In this document: positions 11,575 through 23,400 of the stretch, piece by piece
How the letters are laid out: the number at the start of each line of letters is the position of its first letter
How positions within the stretch are numbered: position 1 is the first letter of the stretch
Assembly (NCBI GenBank): GCA_013146195.2
Contig: CM028384.1
Coordinates: forward strand, 78,216,728 to 78,280,727
Length of the DNA stretch: 64,000 bases
Direction of reading: 5' to 3'
Source of the DNA: Codonopsis lanceolata
Lineage: Eukaryota > Streptophyta > Magnoliopsida > Asterales > Campanulaceae
The notes under the pieces: generated by a model
Told to the model about the DNA's origin: nothing
Seen by the model: the letters and a program-made list of their open reading frames with translations, nothing else
The model's database searches: none
Translations under genes and position numbers: made by a program

Positions 11575-12675
11575 GCGATTGAGAGTTTACTCGGGTTTTT
11601 GTGTTTCTGACCTCGATTTGGTCCTAGATCTTTACATGATGATTAAATAACATGTTTAGATGTGTTAGACTTCAATAAGGATGCATATATGTAAGTATTA
11701 GATATCATTCATAATATCCTTAATATGATTTAAATCTTGTTTGAATGCTTGTCGAATCGACGGTTTGATTGCTACTTTACTTCTTGTCGTTTTTCTTCTT
11801 TGTACGACTTTTTCGGTTGGTATTATTTTGACCCTAGATGACTAGGTGAACTTGGGGAATTAACTTAGAATTATTTTTGAGTGGTCGTGTAAACGCTACA
11901 CACGCCGAAGTTTGATTTTCGAAATTCGCGTATTTTCGAAGGCCACGATAGGTCTGTAGTATTTTGGCCATAACTTTGTGTACGAAACTCGGAATTCGGA
12001 TCCGTTTGATGTGTTTGAAACTAGACTCATAGATCTTTCTAAACATACCTTTTGTGTAATTTTAGGACGTGTATTTCGGTACAGGACCATTTTGTAAAAT
12101 GACCCGAATTCTGCTCTACTATAGTTGACCACTCATTGTGTGTTAGACTTTCTATTTGGCCAACCTAACCTACCCAAACCCAACCTAACCCACCCTAAAC
12201 CACCCTAGTTTGACCTATCTATCCTCCTCTGCATTCTTGACAAGTTTTGGGAGCTTTGAGTGCATGCAAGCCACTTGGCAAGGAGAGAACATCAACATGC
12301 ACTACATGCATTGGCCACTCTTCCCACTCACCTTTGCAAGCCTTGGGGAAGCCAATACACCCACTAAGCCTTCCATTTTCTGTCATCTCTTTCCAAAAAC
12401 GTGGCTGATCATTTCTCTAAGGTTAGAGAGGAGTTCTTGAAGGTTCTTGGGTGATCAACAATGGTGGCCAAGTCTTGAGGAAGCCATTTCCAAAACCCAA
12501 CCATAGAAGAGGAGAGGGGTCAAGGAGATCACGCACCCACCTTTGCATGGACGTTTTGTACTTCTTTAGAGCTTGTTTAAGGTGAGTTACAACATCTCTT
12601 CTTATTTTTTTTAGCCTCATTGACCCTAGGGAAAACAATCTTGCTATATGAGGTCAATGAGAGCACTTAGACTTT

Positions 12676-13900
12676 GTAGAGATGCCATGTTCTAGTTTAT
12701 GCTATGTGATGAATTTGGGTTGTATGAACAGATTATAGACCTATTATAAACCATGATTTTGATGTCATTTAAGTGTGGTAATGCATGACAAACCATTCTA
12801 CTTTGTTGTTTAAGTATTGGGAGCATATTGGATGAGATAGTTAGGCTTGTAGAGATGCCATGATCTTGTATGTGCTAAATGATGTATTTTGGGTTGTATA
12901 AACAGATTATGATCAGTTTGTAAATCATAATTTTAATGCTATTTAAGTGTGATAATGCATGATAAATCATTCCATCTTGTTGTTTAAGCATTAGGAGCAT
13001 GTTTGGTGAAATAGCTAGGCTTGTAGAGATGCTATGTTCACGTATATGCTAGATGTTACATTTTTGATTGTATGATCAGATTATAAACAGGTTATAAACA
13101 GGTTGTAAACCATGTTTAAGATGTTATTTATGTGTGATAATGTATGATAAATCACCCTACCTTGTTGTTTAAGCATTGGGAGCATGTTTGATGAAATAGT
13201 TAGGCTTATAGAGATGTTATGTTCTCGTATATGCTAAATGTTACATTTTGTTGTATGATCAGATTATAAACAGATTATAAACCATGTTTATGATGTTATT
13301 TAAGTGTGATAATGTATGATAAATCATTCCATCTTGTTGTTTAAGCATTGGGAGCATGTTTGATGAAATAGTTAGGCTTATAGAGATGTTATGTTCTCGT
13401 ATATGCTAAATGTTGCATTTTCGGTTGTGTGATCAGATTATAAACAGATTATAAACCATGTTTATGATGTTATTTATGTGTGGTAATGTATGATAAATCA
13501 CCCTACCTTGTTGTTTAAGCATTGGGAGCATGTTTGATGAAATGGTTAGGCTTGTAGAGATGCTATGTTCTCGTATATGCTAAATGTTGCATTTTCGGTT
13601 GTATGAATAGATTATGAACAGATTATAAACCCTTATTATAATGTCATTTATGTGTAGTAATGTATGATAAATCACTCTGCCTTGTTGTTTAAGTGTTGGG
13701 AGCATGTTTGATGAAATGGTTATGCTTGTAGAGATGCCATGTTTCACTATATGCTAGATGATGAAATTTTGGTTGGATGAACATGTTGTAAAGTATGATT
13801 ATGATGATATTCATGTGTAGAGATATATTATGAATTATGCTATCTTATTTGTTTAAGTGATGGGAGCATATTTGATGAAATGGTTAGACTCGTATTTGAT
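12676..13900 (+). repeat. ~173-bp tandem array inside an LTR, 7 units
   Basis: The phrase GTAGAGATG (or ATAGAGATG) recurs at 12676, 12849, 13023, 13208, 13380, 13554 and 13728, giving steps of 173, 174, 185, 172, 174 and 174 bases. The 185 step holds a small extra ATAAACAGGTT repeat. Each unit carries GATTATAAAC, AATGTATGATAAATCA and TTGTTTAAGCATTGGGAGCATG. Two shorter, diverged units follow to about 14110. Other LTRs of the group have a single equivalent (for example near 32330). Confidence 0.9.
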
Positions 13901-15749
13901 GAAATAGAAAGAAGGAATATATATGCCTTGTTTGTGACTTCTATTATATGTTGACTAGTTAATTGTTTGATTGGAGTTTTATGGGTTTAATAACCTTAGT
14001 AAACAGATTGTAAAGTATGTTTATGATGATATTCAAGGGTAGATATATATGATAAATCATTCTATCTTGTTTGTTTAAGTGTTGGGAGCATGTTTGATGA
14101 CTTGTGAATGAATATATATGCCTAACTTGTGACTGTGATTCTATGTTGCATACTTAAATGTTTGATTTGGGGTCTTATGGGTTTAATGACCTTAGTAACC
14201 TATTTATTCATGTTAGTATGGACATAGGAGAGTATTGAAGCCAACGGCTTCTATACCCTAATTTTTGAAAGATTGATTATGACTCAACGGAGTTGACCAT
14301 TGGGTTAGTATGACATTAAGGAGTAATATGCCTAAGTCCTAATTTTGGGGTAGTATTAATGGAGGTTAAGCCTCCAAGCATTTTAAAGTGTATGAAGAAC
14401 ACTTGATGATTAGAGCCTTGATTTTATCTCTAATGTGATTATGTGCTAGTTGTGAAGTAAAAGCATGACTAGATGATTGTAGAGTACATGCCTACTTATT
14501 TGAGCATATGATAATGTATTACGTGTGCTTGAAGTTTGAGTCCACTGAGTCGGTTTGTTGAGTTTTTGGGGCGGACGATGATCATCTTCACGAATTGTGA
14601 GATTCGTGATTTTGATGGATCGCCGCGCCGATTGCACACACCCTCTATCGATGGCCACGGTAGGGAAGTAGTTGATCTCAGTTGTAGTATGGAAACATGA
14701 CTTTGATAACTATCGGAACTCGAGCGGGGAAATGTCTCGGGGACGTCGATATCCACGAAAGGGATATCGAGGACACATAAGTTTGGCACATGTTTTTGCA
14801 GGAGCGACATGCGCGGAAAAAGGGTAACGATATCACCTCCCTTTTGTATGAATTGACTCACGAGTGCTTATATGTGAATAATGTGCTACGTGAATATGAT
14901 ATGATATGAAATGATGGTTGATTGAATTAATGAAATGTTATACTTGTTGATAACATGATATTCAAGATTGTTAAGTATGAATGCCTTGACATGATTATTT
15001 ATGAAATGTATATTATGCCAATTGCATGAATTATTATTGTTGAGCATGATGCCATGACAGAAGTTATGTTAGTAACTTGCTAAGTCTTTATGACTTACTC
15101 TATTTGTTTTGATTGTTTTCCCTAGATCCGAGCCGTGCAAGTGGTTCAAGTGATTATCATGATACGTTGGTGAAGCTTGTGACGAGGTTGCTACCTTGTT
15201 AATTTTAGTACCTTTTTCTTTTGGCAGGGACGACGGAACATAAAGTTATATAAACTTTATGTGGGGTAGCAAGACTTGATATGTTTGATTATTAATACTT
15301 TTTTTTATTAGTACTTAATGTTTTGAGAGCCGACATATGTTAGTCGTGCCTTATGTAATTATAATGCTCATGCTTTAGTTGTTTTAACCATGTATTGGTT
15401 TGTTTAATATGTTTATTATCCGACATGTTTTTAGCCGTTAAGCATGCTAGACTAGAGTTCTAGACTTAGTTTAATGTTGGGTTCCGGCCGTAGCGTCGCC
15501 GATGACTTGATATATAATTGCTATAAATTGTTATGTGTGCCTATTGTTGCGTCACATGATTTTATTTTTGGACCAAGAGATTCATTATCTCTAAGGTTGT
15601 GTTAGTTTGAGCTTGTTAGCTCGGGCGCCACCTTGTTTAATTATTATACGCTTCGCATGTGTTAAAGTTTTGGCGTACCGCCGTTATGGCCTTACCCACT
15701 ATTTGCTATTTGTTTTCATTACGTGCTTTTTCTAGGCGGCACGACCTCG

Positions 15750-15768
15750 GGGTCTCGTATTGGGACTC
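15750..15768 (+). other. U5 hairpin next to LTR end (copy C)
   Basis: GGGTCTC, loop GTATT, GGGACTC: a 7-bp stem when G-U pairs are allowed, 16 bases from the LTR end. Same place and geometry as in the other LTRs. Confidence 0.5.
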
Positions 15769-15784
15769 GGGTCAGGTCGCCACA

Positions 15785-17914
15785 TGACCGAAGTCCGTAG
15801 TTTCTTGGGCTTGGCGGGTTATTATCGTAGGTTCATTGAGGGATTTTCCAAGATAGCTACTCCTATGACGAACTTGACTCAGAAGAAGTCTACTTTTATT
15901 TGGAGTGATAAGTGCGAGGCTAGTTTTCAAGAGTTGAAGAGGAGATTGACTACAACTTATGTTTTAGCATTGCCTAGTGGATGTGATTATTTTGTGATCT
16001 ATAGCGACGCTTCATTAGAAGGCTTGGGTTGTGTGCTTATACAGAACGTAAGGGTTATTGCTTATGCTTCGAGGAAGTTGTCATCTCACGAGCAAAATTA
16101 TCCTACACACGACCTTGAGTTAGCAACAATTATTTTCGCGCTTCACAAGTGGAAACATTACCTTTATGGGGCGAAGTTTGAAGTGTTCACCGATCATAAG
16201 AGTTTGAAGTACCTCTTCTTGCAGAAAGAGTTGAACATGAGACAGAGGCGTTGGATGGAAAAGCTTAAGGATCATGATTGCACTATCTTATACCATCCGG
16301 GGAAAGCGAATGTAGTTGCGGATGCCTTGAGTAGGAAGGCGTATATGTCATGCTTGATGATGAGGGAGTGGAAGGTGCTAGAGGATGTTCGTGAGTGGGA
16401 TCCTATTGAGAACGAGCGTGGTATTATCTTTGCTAGCGTTTGTGCTACCCCTATATTGTTCGAGTTGATCAAGAAGGCACAAGTGTTAGATCCAGATTTC
16501 ATGAAGATTATTGATGGATTGGGCGAGAATAAGACTTCTGAGTTTGCGATGAATAGTAGTGGTATCTTGACTTTTCGAGGAAGAGTTTGCATTCCTTCTA
16601 CCGACGGAGTGAAGCATATGGTTCTTGATGAGGCTCACAAGGCCAAGTACACGATACATCCAGGGAGTACTAAGATGTACCGTGACTTGAAGAAACAGTT
16701 TTGGTGGAATGGCATGAAGAGAGAAATAACAGATTATGTATCTAGGTGCTTGACTTGTCAGCAAGTTAAGGTCGAGCACCAGAGACCTGCCGGTTTATTG
16801 CAGCCACTTGAGATTCAGGAATGGAAATAGGAACATATCACGATGGATTTTGTTATGGGGTTTCCGTGTACTCGTAGAGGCTTCGACGTTGTTTGGGTTA
16901 TTGTTGATAGGTTGACGAAATCTTCATATGTTATTCCTATTAGGATTACCTACAGTTTGAGTCAGTTGGCAGCATTGTACATTCGGGAGATTGTCAGGCT
17001 ACATGGTGTTCCTGTTAGTATTGTATCGGATAGAGATCCTAGATTTACCTCGAGATTTTGGCATTCATTACAGGAGGCCTTGGGTACGAAACTCAATTTT
17101 AGTACGGCTTTTCATCTTCAGTCAGATGGGTAGTCGGAGAGATTGATACAGATATTGGAGGACACGCTTCGTGCTTGTGCCATGGATTTTAAGGGCAGTT
17201 GGGATTCACATCTACCGTTGGCAGAGTTTACGTATAATAACAGTTACCAATCTAGCATAAAGATGGCTCCTTATGAGGCTTTGTATGGGTGTAAGTGTCA
17301 TTCACCGATTTGCTGGGACAAAGTTGGTGAAGCTAAGCAATGGGGTTCCGAAATGGTACAACAATCGACCGAGAGTGTGAAGCTGATTAGAGATAGATTG
17401 TGTACGGCTCAGAGTAGACAGAAAAGCTATGCGGATAACCGGAGACGCGATCTTGAATTTCAAGTTGGTGATTATGTGTTCTTGAAGATATCACCGCGCC
17501 GTGGTACTACGAGATTTGGTAAGAAAGGGAAACTTTCACCGAGATATATTTGTCCGTTTGAGATTCTTGAGAGGGTTGGTTCTTTGACTTACCGGATTGT
17601 ATTGCCACCTTCTATTTCTGGTATTCACGATGTATTTCACATTTCTATGCTTCGCAAATATTTGAAGAATGAATCACATGTTCTTGCCTATGAAGAAAAC
17701 CTTTGAACCCGATCTTTCCTATGTTGAGAAGCCGGTGAGGATTCTTGATACTAAAGAGCAAATCTTGAGAACTAAGAGGATACCATTAGTGAAAGTCTTG
17801 TGGAGGAATCATGACATCAAGGAAACTACGTGGGAGACCGAGCTTGAGATGAAGGAGAAATACTCATATTTATTCGAGATGACTGGTATGAATTTAGGGA
17901 CTAAATTCCTTTAA
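15785..17914 (+). pseudogene. Chromovirus pol: RT end, RNase H, integrase, chromodomain-like tail
   Basis: The frame enters from the missing left part at TEVRSFLGLAGYYRRFIEGFS, the end of gypsy RT. RNase H follows (IYSDASLEGLG, DLELATI, VFTDHKSLKYL). The integrase zinc finger is seen as AHKAKYTIHPG and CLTCQQ (16630-16770). A TAG at 16828 stands where relatives have Trp. The integrase core has MDFV and VSDRDPRF; a second TAG at 17131 stands where relatives have Gln; the third acidic residue is the Glu of ILEDTLRACA. The C-terminal region GDYVFLKISPRRG follows. A frame change near 17706 separates the last piece, with VKVLWRNH and TTWETE. Two stops and a shift make it inactive. The first residues reported as an ORF from 15760 are LTR sequence. 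Confidence 0.9.
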
Positions 17915-17925
17915 GTGGGGGAGGA
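17913..17925 (+). other. Polypurine tract (chromovirus)
   Basis: AAGTGGGGGAGGA directly before the LTR start TGTGAGAACCC. Confidence 0.8.
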
Positions 17926-20900
17926 TGTGAGAACCCAAACCTATTACTTGTATAACATCATTATAACATGCTTAGTGTATGCCTTAACATGTTAGAGAGT
18001 TCATATTGTCCATATCATGCTTGCATTAGGTTGGTTACGATCATAGTCGTTTGAATGCCTTTTACGTGTTGCATGCTTCGTCGTTAATGATTTGAGTATT
18101 CATCCTAGCATGTTTACACTTAACTAATTCTTAATGAGTCTTAGTATCATTGATTCATGGTTCTTGGTCATTTCATTGGTTATTATATGCTTAACGATAG
18201 GTTAGAAACCTCACAGTTTCAGTCCCTATTTTGGGTAAACTTCGGGAAAATTATGGTACCAATATACTTAAGAGAATTTTCTAAAAATTTAGTATATTTT
18301 ACCTACATATTTTAGGATACTCCCTATAAATTTTGGTAATTTTTCAAGGTGTTTATGTACCTCAATTAGGTCTTGACTTACGGCTGTGCCAGAATTCTGT
18401 TTTCAAGAATTCAGCTTTTGTACTTGAACTTGTAGTGACCATATTTTGATGAATATAAGTCCAAATGGAGTAATTTAAAAGGCTAAAATATAGTTTAAAG
18501 AGTCTAGTTTCGGAATATGAAAGAATCACCTCATTTTAAGGTGCGAGGGATTAATGGTGGAATTTACAAGTTTTCTGGTCAGAAACAAGAAAATGAGTTT
18601 TGGGCTGTGAACAGTTCCATGCGCTAGCATAGTACATAAACCATGTGACCGCTTTGTCCAATTTTCACACTTACGAGATTTGATAAATTTGAATTTTTGG
18701 CTTGAACCATTAAACCCAATTGAACACAATCCGAACCCCCTCTTGTTTTGTGACCCTTTTGAGTCTAATTTCAACCCTTTGATGTGTTTTTATCAATGGC
18801 CAACATGAATCCACCAATTAGAAGCTTAATAACTCATGCCTAGGATTGAACCTTTTGTGCCTTCTTCGTCCCCAAACTCAAAACATGACAGCCATTTTCT
18901 ATTCCACCATTGTAGAGCTGGGTTTCTAGTGAGAGAAAGAAGCTTGAAGATCTTCCCCCTTGCTTGCACCATTGCCGGAGATCCAACCATCGGATTTTCG
19001 AGTATAGACCATCAAATCGAAGCCCTTGCTCCCTAGTTTCTTAATCCTTGATTTATTTTGTCATCCAAACATTGGATTTTGAATAAGGTAAGCACCCAAT
19101 TCCCCTGTTTTTGTATGCTCAATATCAAGAATGCCCCCTTCATGATAGTTTCTAGTTACATGTTCAATAAGACATGCACCATGTTAATAACTTGAAATTC
19201 TTTAAGTTAATTTTCTGTAAATTTTGGGTAAATGACTCATAATTGATAATTTCGATTGTGTCAAGCATGAATAATGTTCTAGAATGGATTTGTAATAACT
19301 TTTGTTCTTGGACTAGTTGTAAATTATGACTTTAAAAATGATGACCATGTTAGGGTTCACAATTTGGGAACTTTGATCTTGATGGACTAAAAGTCATGTA
19401 TGACTTAATAGTCTAATTGAAAATGAATCGAGAACATAGAATAAAGCCATGAATTGCATATAGCATTCATCCTCTACTTGGAAATATTTTTAGCAATAAC
19501 TCAACGGAGTTGCACTTAAAGAGTCATTGAACAATACCGACTCTACAATTAATCCCTACGACGTTTAGAGTTCAATTGAATTGTAAATTAGCTCTTGGGA
19601 ATTCTTAATGTGATTGATCTCATGCTTGACTTGTATATCGTAGAGTAACATGTCTATTTGATTGGACGAGTCGCTCTTGTCGATCTCGCTCCCTTACTTG
19701 ATTTATTATGTGAGTAAACATCTACTTGACTCGGACGAGTTCGCTCTTGTCGAACTCGCCCCTTTTTTTTTTTTTTTTGGGAAACAGGGACGGTACCCTG
19801 CTAGATTTTATTTATATGAAAGAAAAATAACAAACTTGAGGGGGACAACCAGTCTTGCCCTTATATGAGGGAGGACAGAGGAGCCTAACCTTGAAAAGGA
19901 AATACAAAAAGATAACGAAAGGAAATTAAGAGATGCAAACATAGGGGGTGCCTATCCTATCCAAATTAATTTGACCACGAATAAAGGTAGGAAGGTCGGC
20001 ATTGCTGGAGTAAAAGGAGGTACAGTTAGTGACACCCCCATGATTAGCTAAAGCATCAGCTACTGAGTTAGCTTCTCGATAGACGTGAGTGAAGCTAATA
20101 TCCATTCCTTGCCCTTACTTGATTTTGTGTGACAAGTAAACATATACTTGGCATACCATTAGCCCAACTGGCATTACTTGAATTGTCTAGATGGTTAACG
20201 ATGCATCCCCGTCATGAATTTCAAGATTCATGGTAGTGATGGGTCGCCACACCATAATCGTGTACACACCCTTCACTATTGATCACAGTGGAGAAGAGTA
20301 CTTCGTCGTAACCAATGGGCGCTTGGAAAAATACTATCGTGGTCGATGTGTCATACACGTGCATCCGACAAATACATTCAAGATAACCTTGTCTATTTCA
20401 GGTCTACGAAGCGGCACCAGTTCCATAACATATCCTTATCCTATGTGATTTATTTAAAGCACTTATGTGAAAACAACGTGCATCGTGACATGAGAACTAT
20501 GTGCTAGTATGATCTTGCTTGATACGTGCTATGTATGCCTTGCATTATATCATGTCATGCATATTGGTGGCTTACAAAGTATTTATGACTTACCCCTCCC
20601 TTTTACTGTTTTAGATCCTAATCATCCAGGACCGTCTCATCGAGGTTGATCGTCTACTCTTGTTCGTGATTACGCACCTAGAGGTGGTAGCATTGGCTTT
20701 TGGTTTCTCTTTTGGCAAGGACGCTTGGGTTAAAGCAAGTCGCTTGGGAATGTGTACTTGTAGTAACTTGTACTTGTGTAGACTATGACTAATAGTACTA
20801 CTTATGTTTCTAGTTGTATGCCGGCACTTGTAGGCCGAGCCTTGCTTCCATGTATTGGTTCACTCGTTAAGACTTCCGCTGAGCATCCCATTAGCTCTTA

Positions 20901-20985
20901 TTTACTTTTGTTGTTCCTCCGGCTTGTTTAGCCGTTGAGGTGTATACATATTAGCATGAATTGTTTATTTGTTGGTGCAGGCAAA
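17926..20985 (+). repeat. Chromovirus 3' LTR, truncated, with LINE insertion
   Basis: Starts TGTGAGAACCCAAACC; the same LTR starts again at 62713 and the two are closely similar over the shared 1.3 kb. Landmarks shared with the giant LTRs include an eroded palindrome region near 18620, AAG|GTAAGC at 19086, an acceptor-like TTTTACTGTTTTAG ending near 20613, and TTGTTCCTCCGGC...AGCCGTTGAG near 20910. The usual final 300 bases ending in GTCACA are absent, so the LTR is cut near 20985 (approximate). Confidence 0.8.
19759..20110 (-). mobile_element. LINE fragment, 5'-truncated, minus strand
   Basis: Begins with a poly(T) run of about 17 at 19760-19776 and continues as the complement of a LINE 3' UTR. 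On the minus strand the coding end reads HVYREANSVADALANHGG and continues to a stop, which is the C-terminus of LINE RNase H. It interrupts the LTR phrase seen intact at 19670-19700. The flanks CTCGCCCCTT and TTGCCCTT suggest a short imperfect TSD. Only about 350 bases were copied, a typical 5' truncation. Confidence 0.88.
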
Positions 20986-21245
20986 TGAAAATAAGCGGAG
21001 ATAATTGATTTAACATGCTATCTCATGGTAAAGCTCAAGGTCTGAGGAAGTGTTGTCTAAACTTTAATTGTCTTGACTCCAGATATGCTTTCTTTAGAAT
21101 AAGATAGTTCACCTGATTGCTATGTGACTAGAGGAGCCCTAGCTATGAAGGTCGTTTTTTCTCAGAACCGCTTTTTGCATCTCTTCTTTCGTCCTTCTAT
21201 TGGACTTTATAGGATTTTGTTCTCTCTCCAAGTGGCAATCCTTTT
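20986..21245. other. Flank between LTR and copia element, nothing recognised
   Basis: About 260 bases with no domain or repeat I recognise. The open frame at 21124-21345 crosses into the copia LTR and has no resemblance to a protein. Confidence 0.4.
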
Positions 21246-21732
21246 TGAAGAGAACATATATGACACAAGTTCGATATCAAACGGTAATCATGAATTACCT
21301 TATGCGAACTTGAACTTTGAGCGAAGCGGAAGACTTTCTGCCTAAGCTACGATCTTCGTATGTCACGATCAACAAACCTGCAAGTCTCTCTCGTCGGATT
21401 GATATCACGTAGAACGAATATCAATACTGGTTCACACTGCAAATCCAAGCCTTTTGATGGTTAGGCTAGAGGGTCTATTTGGTGAGATAGAATTAGGAGA
21501 GAGAGAGAGGGGCAGCCAACTCACAAGAAGACGTGTTCTTCTATTCTGTGTCTAGGGTTTTATCCCCTTAGTTGCCCTATTTATATTATTACCAAGAAAC
21601 CCTATTTCTTGTAGGTTAAGTTAGGTCAATCCCAAACCTATTCGTATTAGGAAACTAATTAACCAATAATAATATAAATATATTCCATGTGGGCGGAAGT
21701 AATTAATCGGGCCACAAGCCCAATTACTAACA
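21246..21732 (-). repeat. Copia 3' LTR
   Basis: 487 bp, minus strand; ends TGAAG (left) and TAACA (right), so TGTTA...CTTCA in element direction. Compared with the 5' LTR it lacks about 10 bases near the left end but keeps a 100-base stretch (about 21410-21510) that the 5' LTR has lost. Confidence 0.85.
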
Positions 21733-21746
21733 TCTCCCACTCGCAC
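21733..21746 (-). other. Copia polypurine tract
   Basis: TCTCCCACTCGCAC on the plus strand is GTGCGAGTGGGAGA in element direction, directly before the 3' LTR. Confidence 0.7.
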
Positions 21747-22815
21747 ACATGGACTCGCCTCTCTAACCACATTGTATCATCAAAACCCATTAAACACTGC
21801 CTCTTCATACTGGAAGTGAAGCGTGCGACATGACAAGAAAGATAAAGGGTGGAGCGCTATACCAAATCACCATTTGACCAGTATAGAACGTCCTCGTTAG
21901 AAAACAAACTCGTCTATACCCCAGACTGCATATATACATCAATTTAAGCATCCTCAATCCCTCAAGAGCGGTGCTTAAAACTCAATATGTTTGTGTATTA
22001 AGATCAATCTCTTGAACCATATGTTCAATATGATCGCCATGGCATTGAAACACAAAAATAGAGATGCAAATCATACTATTTTCCTTAGACACTCATATCA
22101 ATCACTCTTGGTTAACTGCTTTCCCAGCAATGCTCCGTAGGACTGTATGTGCATAGCCCATTGGTCGGCATGCCAAAGTAGCATCATCAACGTCCAAGTT
22201 CATGATATAGTTCTAAGTCCCATAGGATATAATCGTGACCTGGATTTGATCACTAGAACTCACACAGCGATGAAGCAGGGATCATTTAATCACTTTCTTA
22301 TTTCGCATTATAGTCACATACAGTATGAAGTGTATGCTATGACGGAACTCCCACACGAAGTAGACATGTCATGCTCAAACGTCATACAGATCTTAGTCTA
22401 GCCGCCCTTCTGGTGTCTAACCTGAGTACTTAAAAGTAGTCACTCTTCTAGTGTTCCTTTTAAGATCTCACATTCGGAATTTTCCTTGGGATATGTAGTC
22501 GACCTTTATAAAAGGTCTCATCTTGGTCGTATGCCAAGGCGATAAATGTAATGTCATTTGCGTACCCCCCTTCGTAGGTACCAAAGACTTTTACTATCTC
22601 AACTTGCTCGCCCACCTAGCGACAAGGTGAATTACCCGTGTGAGAAGGTCAATTCAATATCCACGACATCTTTTTAATCAAAATATATATGCTACGCAAT
22701 TTCATATCAAAATATCCAATTAACATATAAAAGGAATAAAATGAAATTGCAATTTATTCAAACGATAATAAAAAATAATAATCAAATGTCAACAAAAGTG
22801 TTCTCAGAATAAATG
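21747..22815 (-). other. Copia internal 3' non-coding region
   Basis: About 1 kb between the RNase H stop and the PPT. No coding frame of note; the open frame at 22147-22401 is on the wrong strand. Long 3' regions of this kind are known in some plant copia elements. Confidence 0.5.
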
Positions 22816-23400
22816 TCAAAGCCTACGAAGCCCTAGACCTAACATATGATCCTGAATGATCTCTAAAGGCTTAGTCATAGGGTCAGCCAACATGCTTCTA
22901 GTAGGAATATATTCTAGAACAACTTTCTTTTCTGCAACCACGTCTCTAGTGAAATGATACTTGATATTAATGTATTTCGTCTTCCCATGATACTTGGGAT
23001 CTTTAGTGTAACCTAAAACAGCCATGCTATCACAAGCAATGACTACAGGACGATCCTCAAGTGTCGTAACATCAAGATGTTGAAGAAAACTCCTCAACCA
23101 CATAGCTTCTTGAACCGCAGCTGAGCAAGCCATATACTCTGACTCCATCGTAGATAAGGCGGTGCTAGTGTGTCGCTTGCTACTCCAAGAGATAACTCCA
23201 CCACTAAGGAGGAAAGCGTAGCCCGAAGTAGATTTATAACCATCTACATCTCCAGCCCAATCCGCGTTAGTTAAACCTTTCAAGCTCAAATCCCCACCTT
23301 GGTAACATAGGGTTAAATTTGTGGTTCCCACCAAGTAATGCAGAACCCTCAAACCCTCAAATCCCCACCTTGGTAACATAGGGTTAAATCTGTCGGCGTA
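22816..23400 (-). pseudogene. Copia RNase H domain
   Basis: Type I RNase H of Ty1/copia, which degrades the RNA template in reverse transcription. The acidic residues are in NADWAGDVDGYKSTSGY, the Glu of STMESEYMA and the Asp of IACDSMA, and the tail KYHGKTKYINIKYHFTRD is typical. It ends at the stop near 22816. Upstream it is joined to integrase sequence by a deletion; the join contains a 31-base direct repeat (23288-23318 and 23359-23389). Confidence 0.9.

Larger units (their letters stand above)
9847..15784 (+). mobile_element. Giant-LTR gypsy element, copy C: internal 3' part and 3' LTR
   Basis: Starts in the gap within the non-coding internal block that follows gag, runs to a polypurine tract (11360-11372) and a 4,412-bp 3' LTR (11373-15784, TG...CA). 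The internal part aligns with 36340-38163 of the complete element, including GTGGCGGTTGGCCATTGCGG at about 9990 and the block near 10617-10765. No pol domain lies between gag-end and PPT. The LTR's right edge abuts a chromovirus pol reading frame, so this element inserted into that gene; the base pairs that follow are TGACC, but the other copy of the TSD is beyond the gap. Confidence 0.85.
11373..15784 (+). repeat. Giant-family 3' LTR (copy C), 4.4 kb, with inner tandem array
   Basis: Starts TGTAAGACCCCG and ends GTCGCCACA. It has the double dyad (11545-11574, one base off), a splice-donor-like AAG|GTGAGT at 12580, the CATTGACC hairpin (12616-12661), a ~173-bp tandem array from 12676, an acceptor-like TTGTTTTCCCTAG ending at 15125 and the U5 hairpin at 15750-15768. 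I see no clear TATA box in the usual place. The open frames at 12210-12638 and 14446-14861 are LTR sequence with no protein resemblance. Confidence 0.85.
15785..17925 (+). mobile_element. Ty3/gypsy chromovirus, 3' part of internal region
   Basis: End of the reverse transcriptase, RNase H, integrase and a chromodomain-like tail, then a polypurine tract and the 3' LTR that starts at 17926. The 5' part was separated by the insertion of the element ending at 15784. It differs from the giant-LTR family in coding for pol and in its LTR (TGTGAGAACCC). It resembles the Tekay/Del group of plant chromoviruses by its pol order and tail. It is a possible relative of the kind of element that could mobilise pol-less copies, but this copy is itself broken. 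Confidence 0.9.

Noticed and set aside
12155..12206. Telomere-like CCTAACCC stretch
   Set aside because: Irregular CCAACCTAACCC words without the plant repeat TTTAGGG in register; a similar stretch lies in other LTRs at this place.
14496..14861. 121-codon minus-strand open frame
   Set aside because: Lies inside the 3' LTR of copy C, is not open in sister LTRs and resembles no protein.
15760..15784. Met start for the chromovirus pol frame
   Set aside because: The ATG is in the U5 end of the inserted LTR; the pol frame begins only after the LTR end at 15784.
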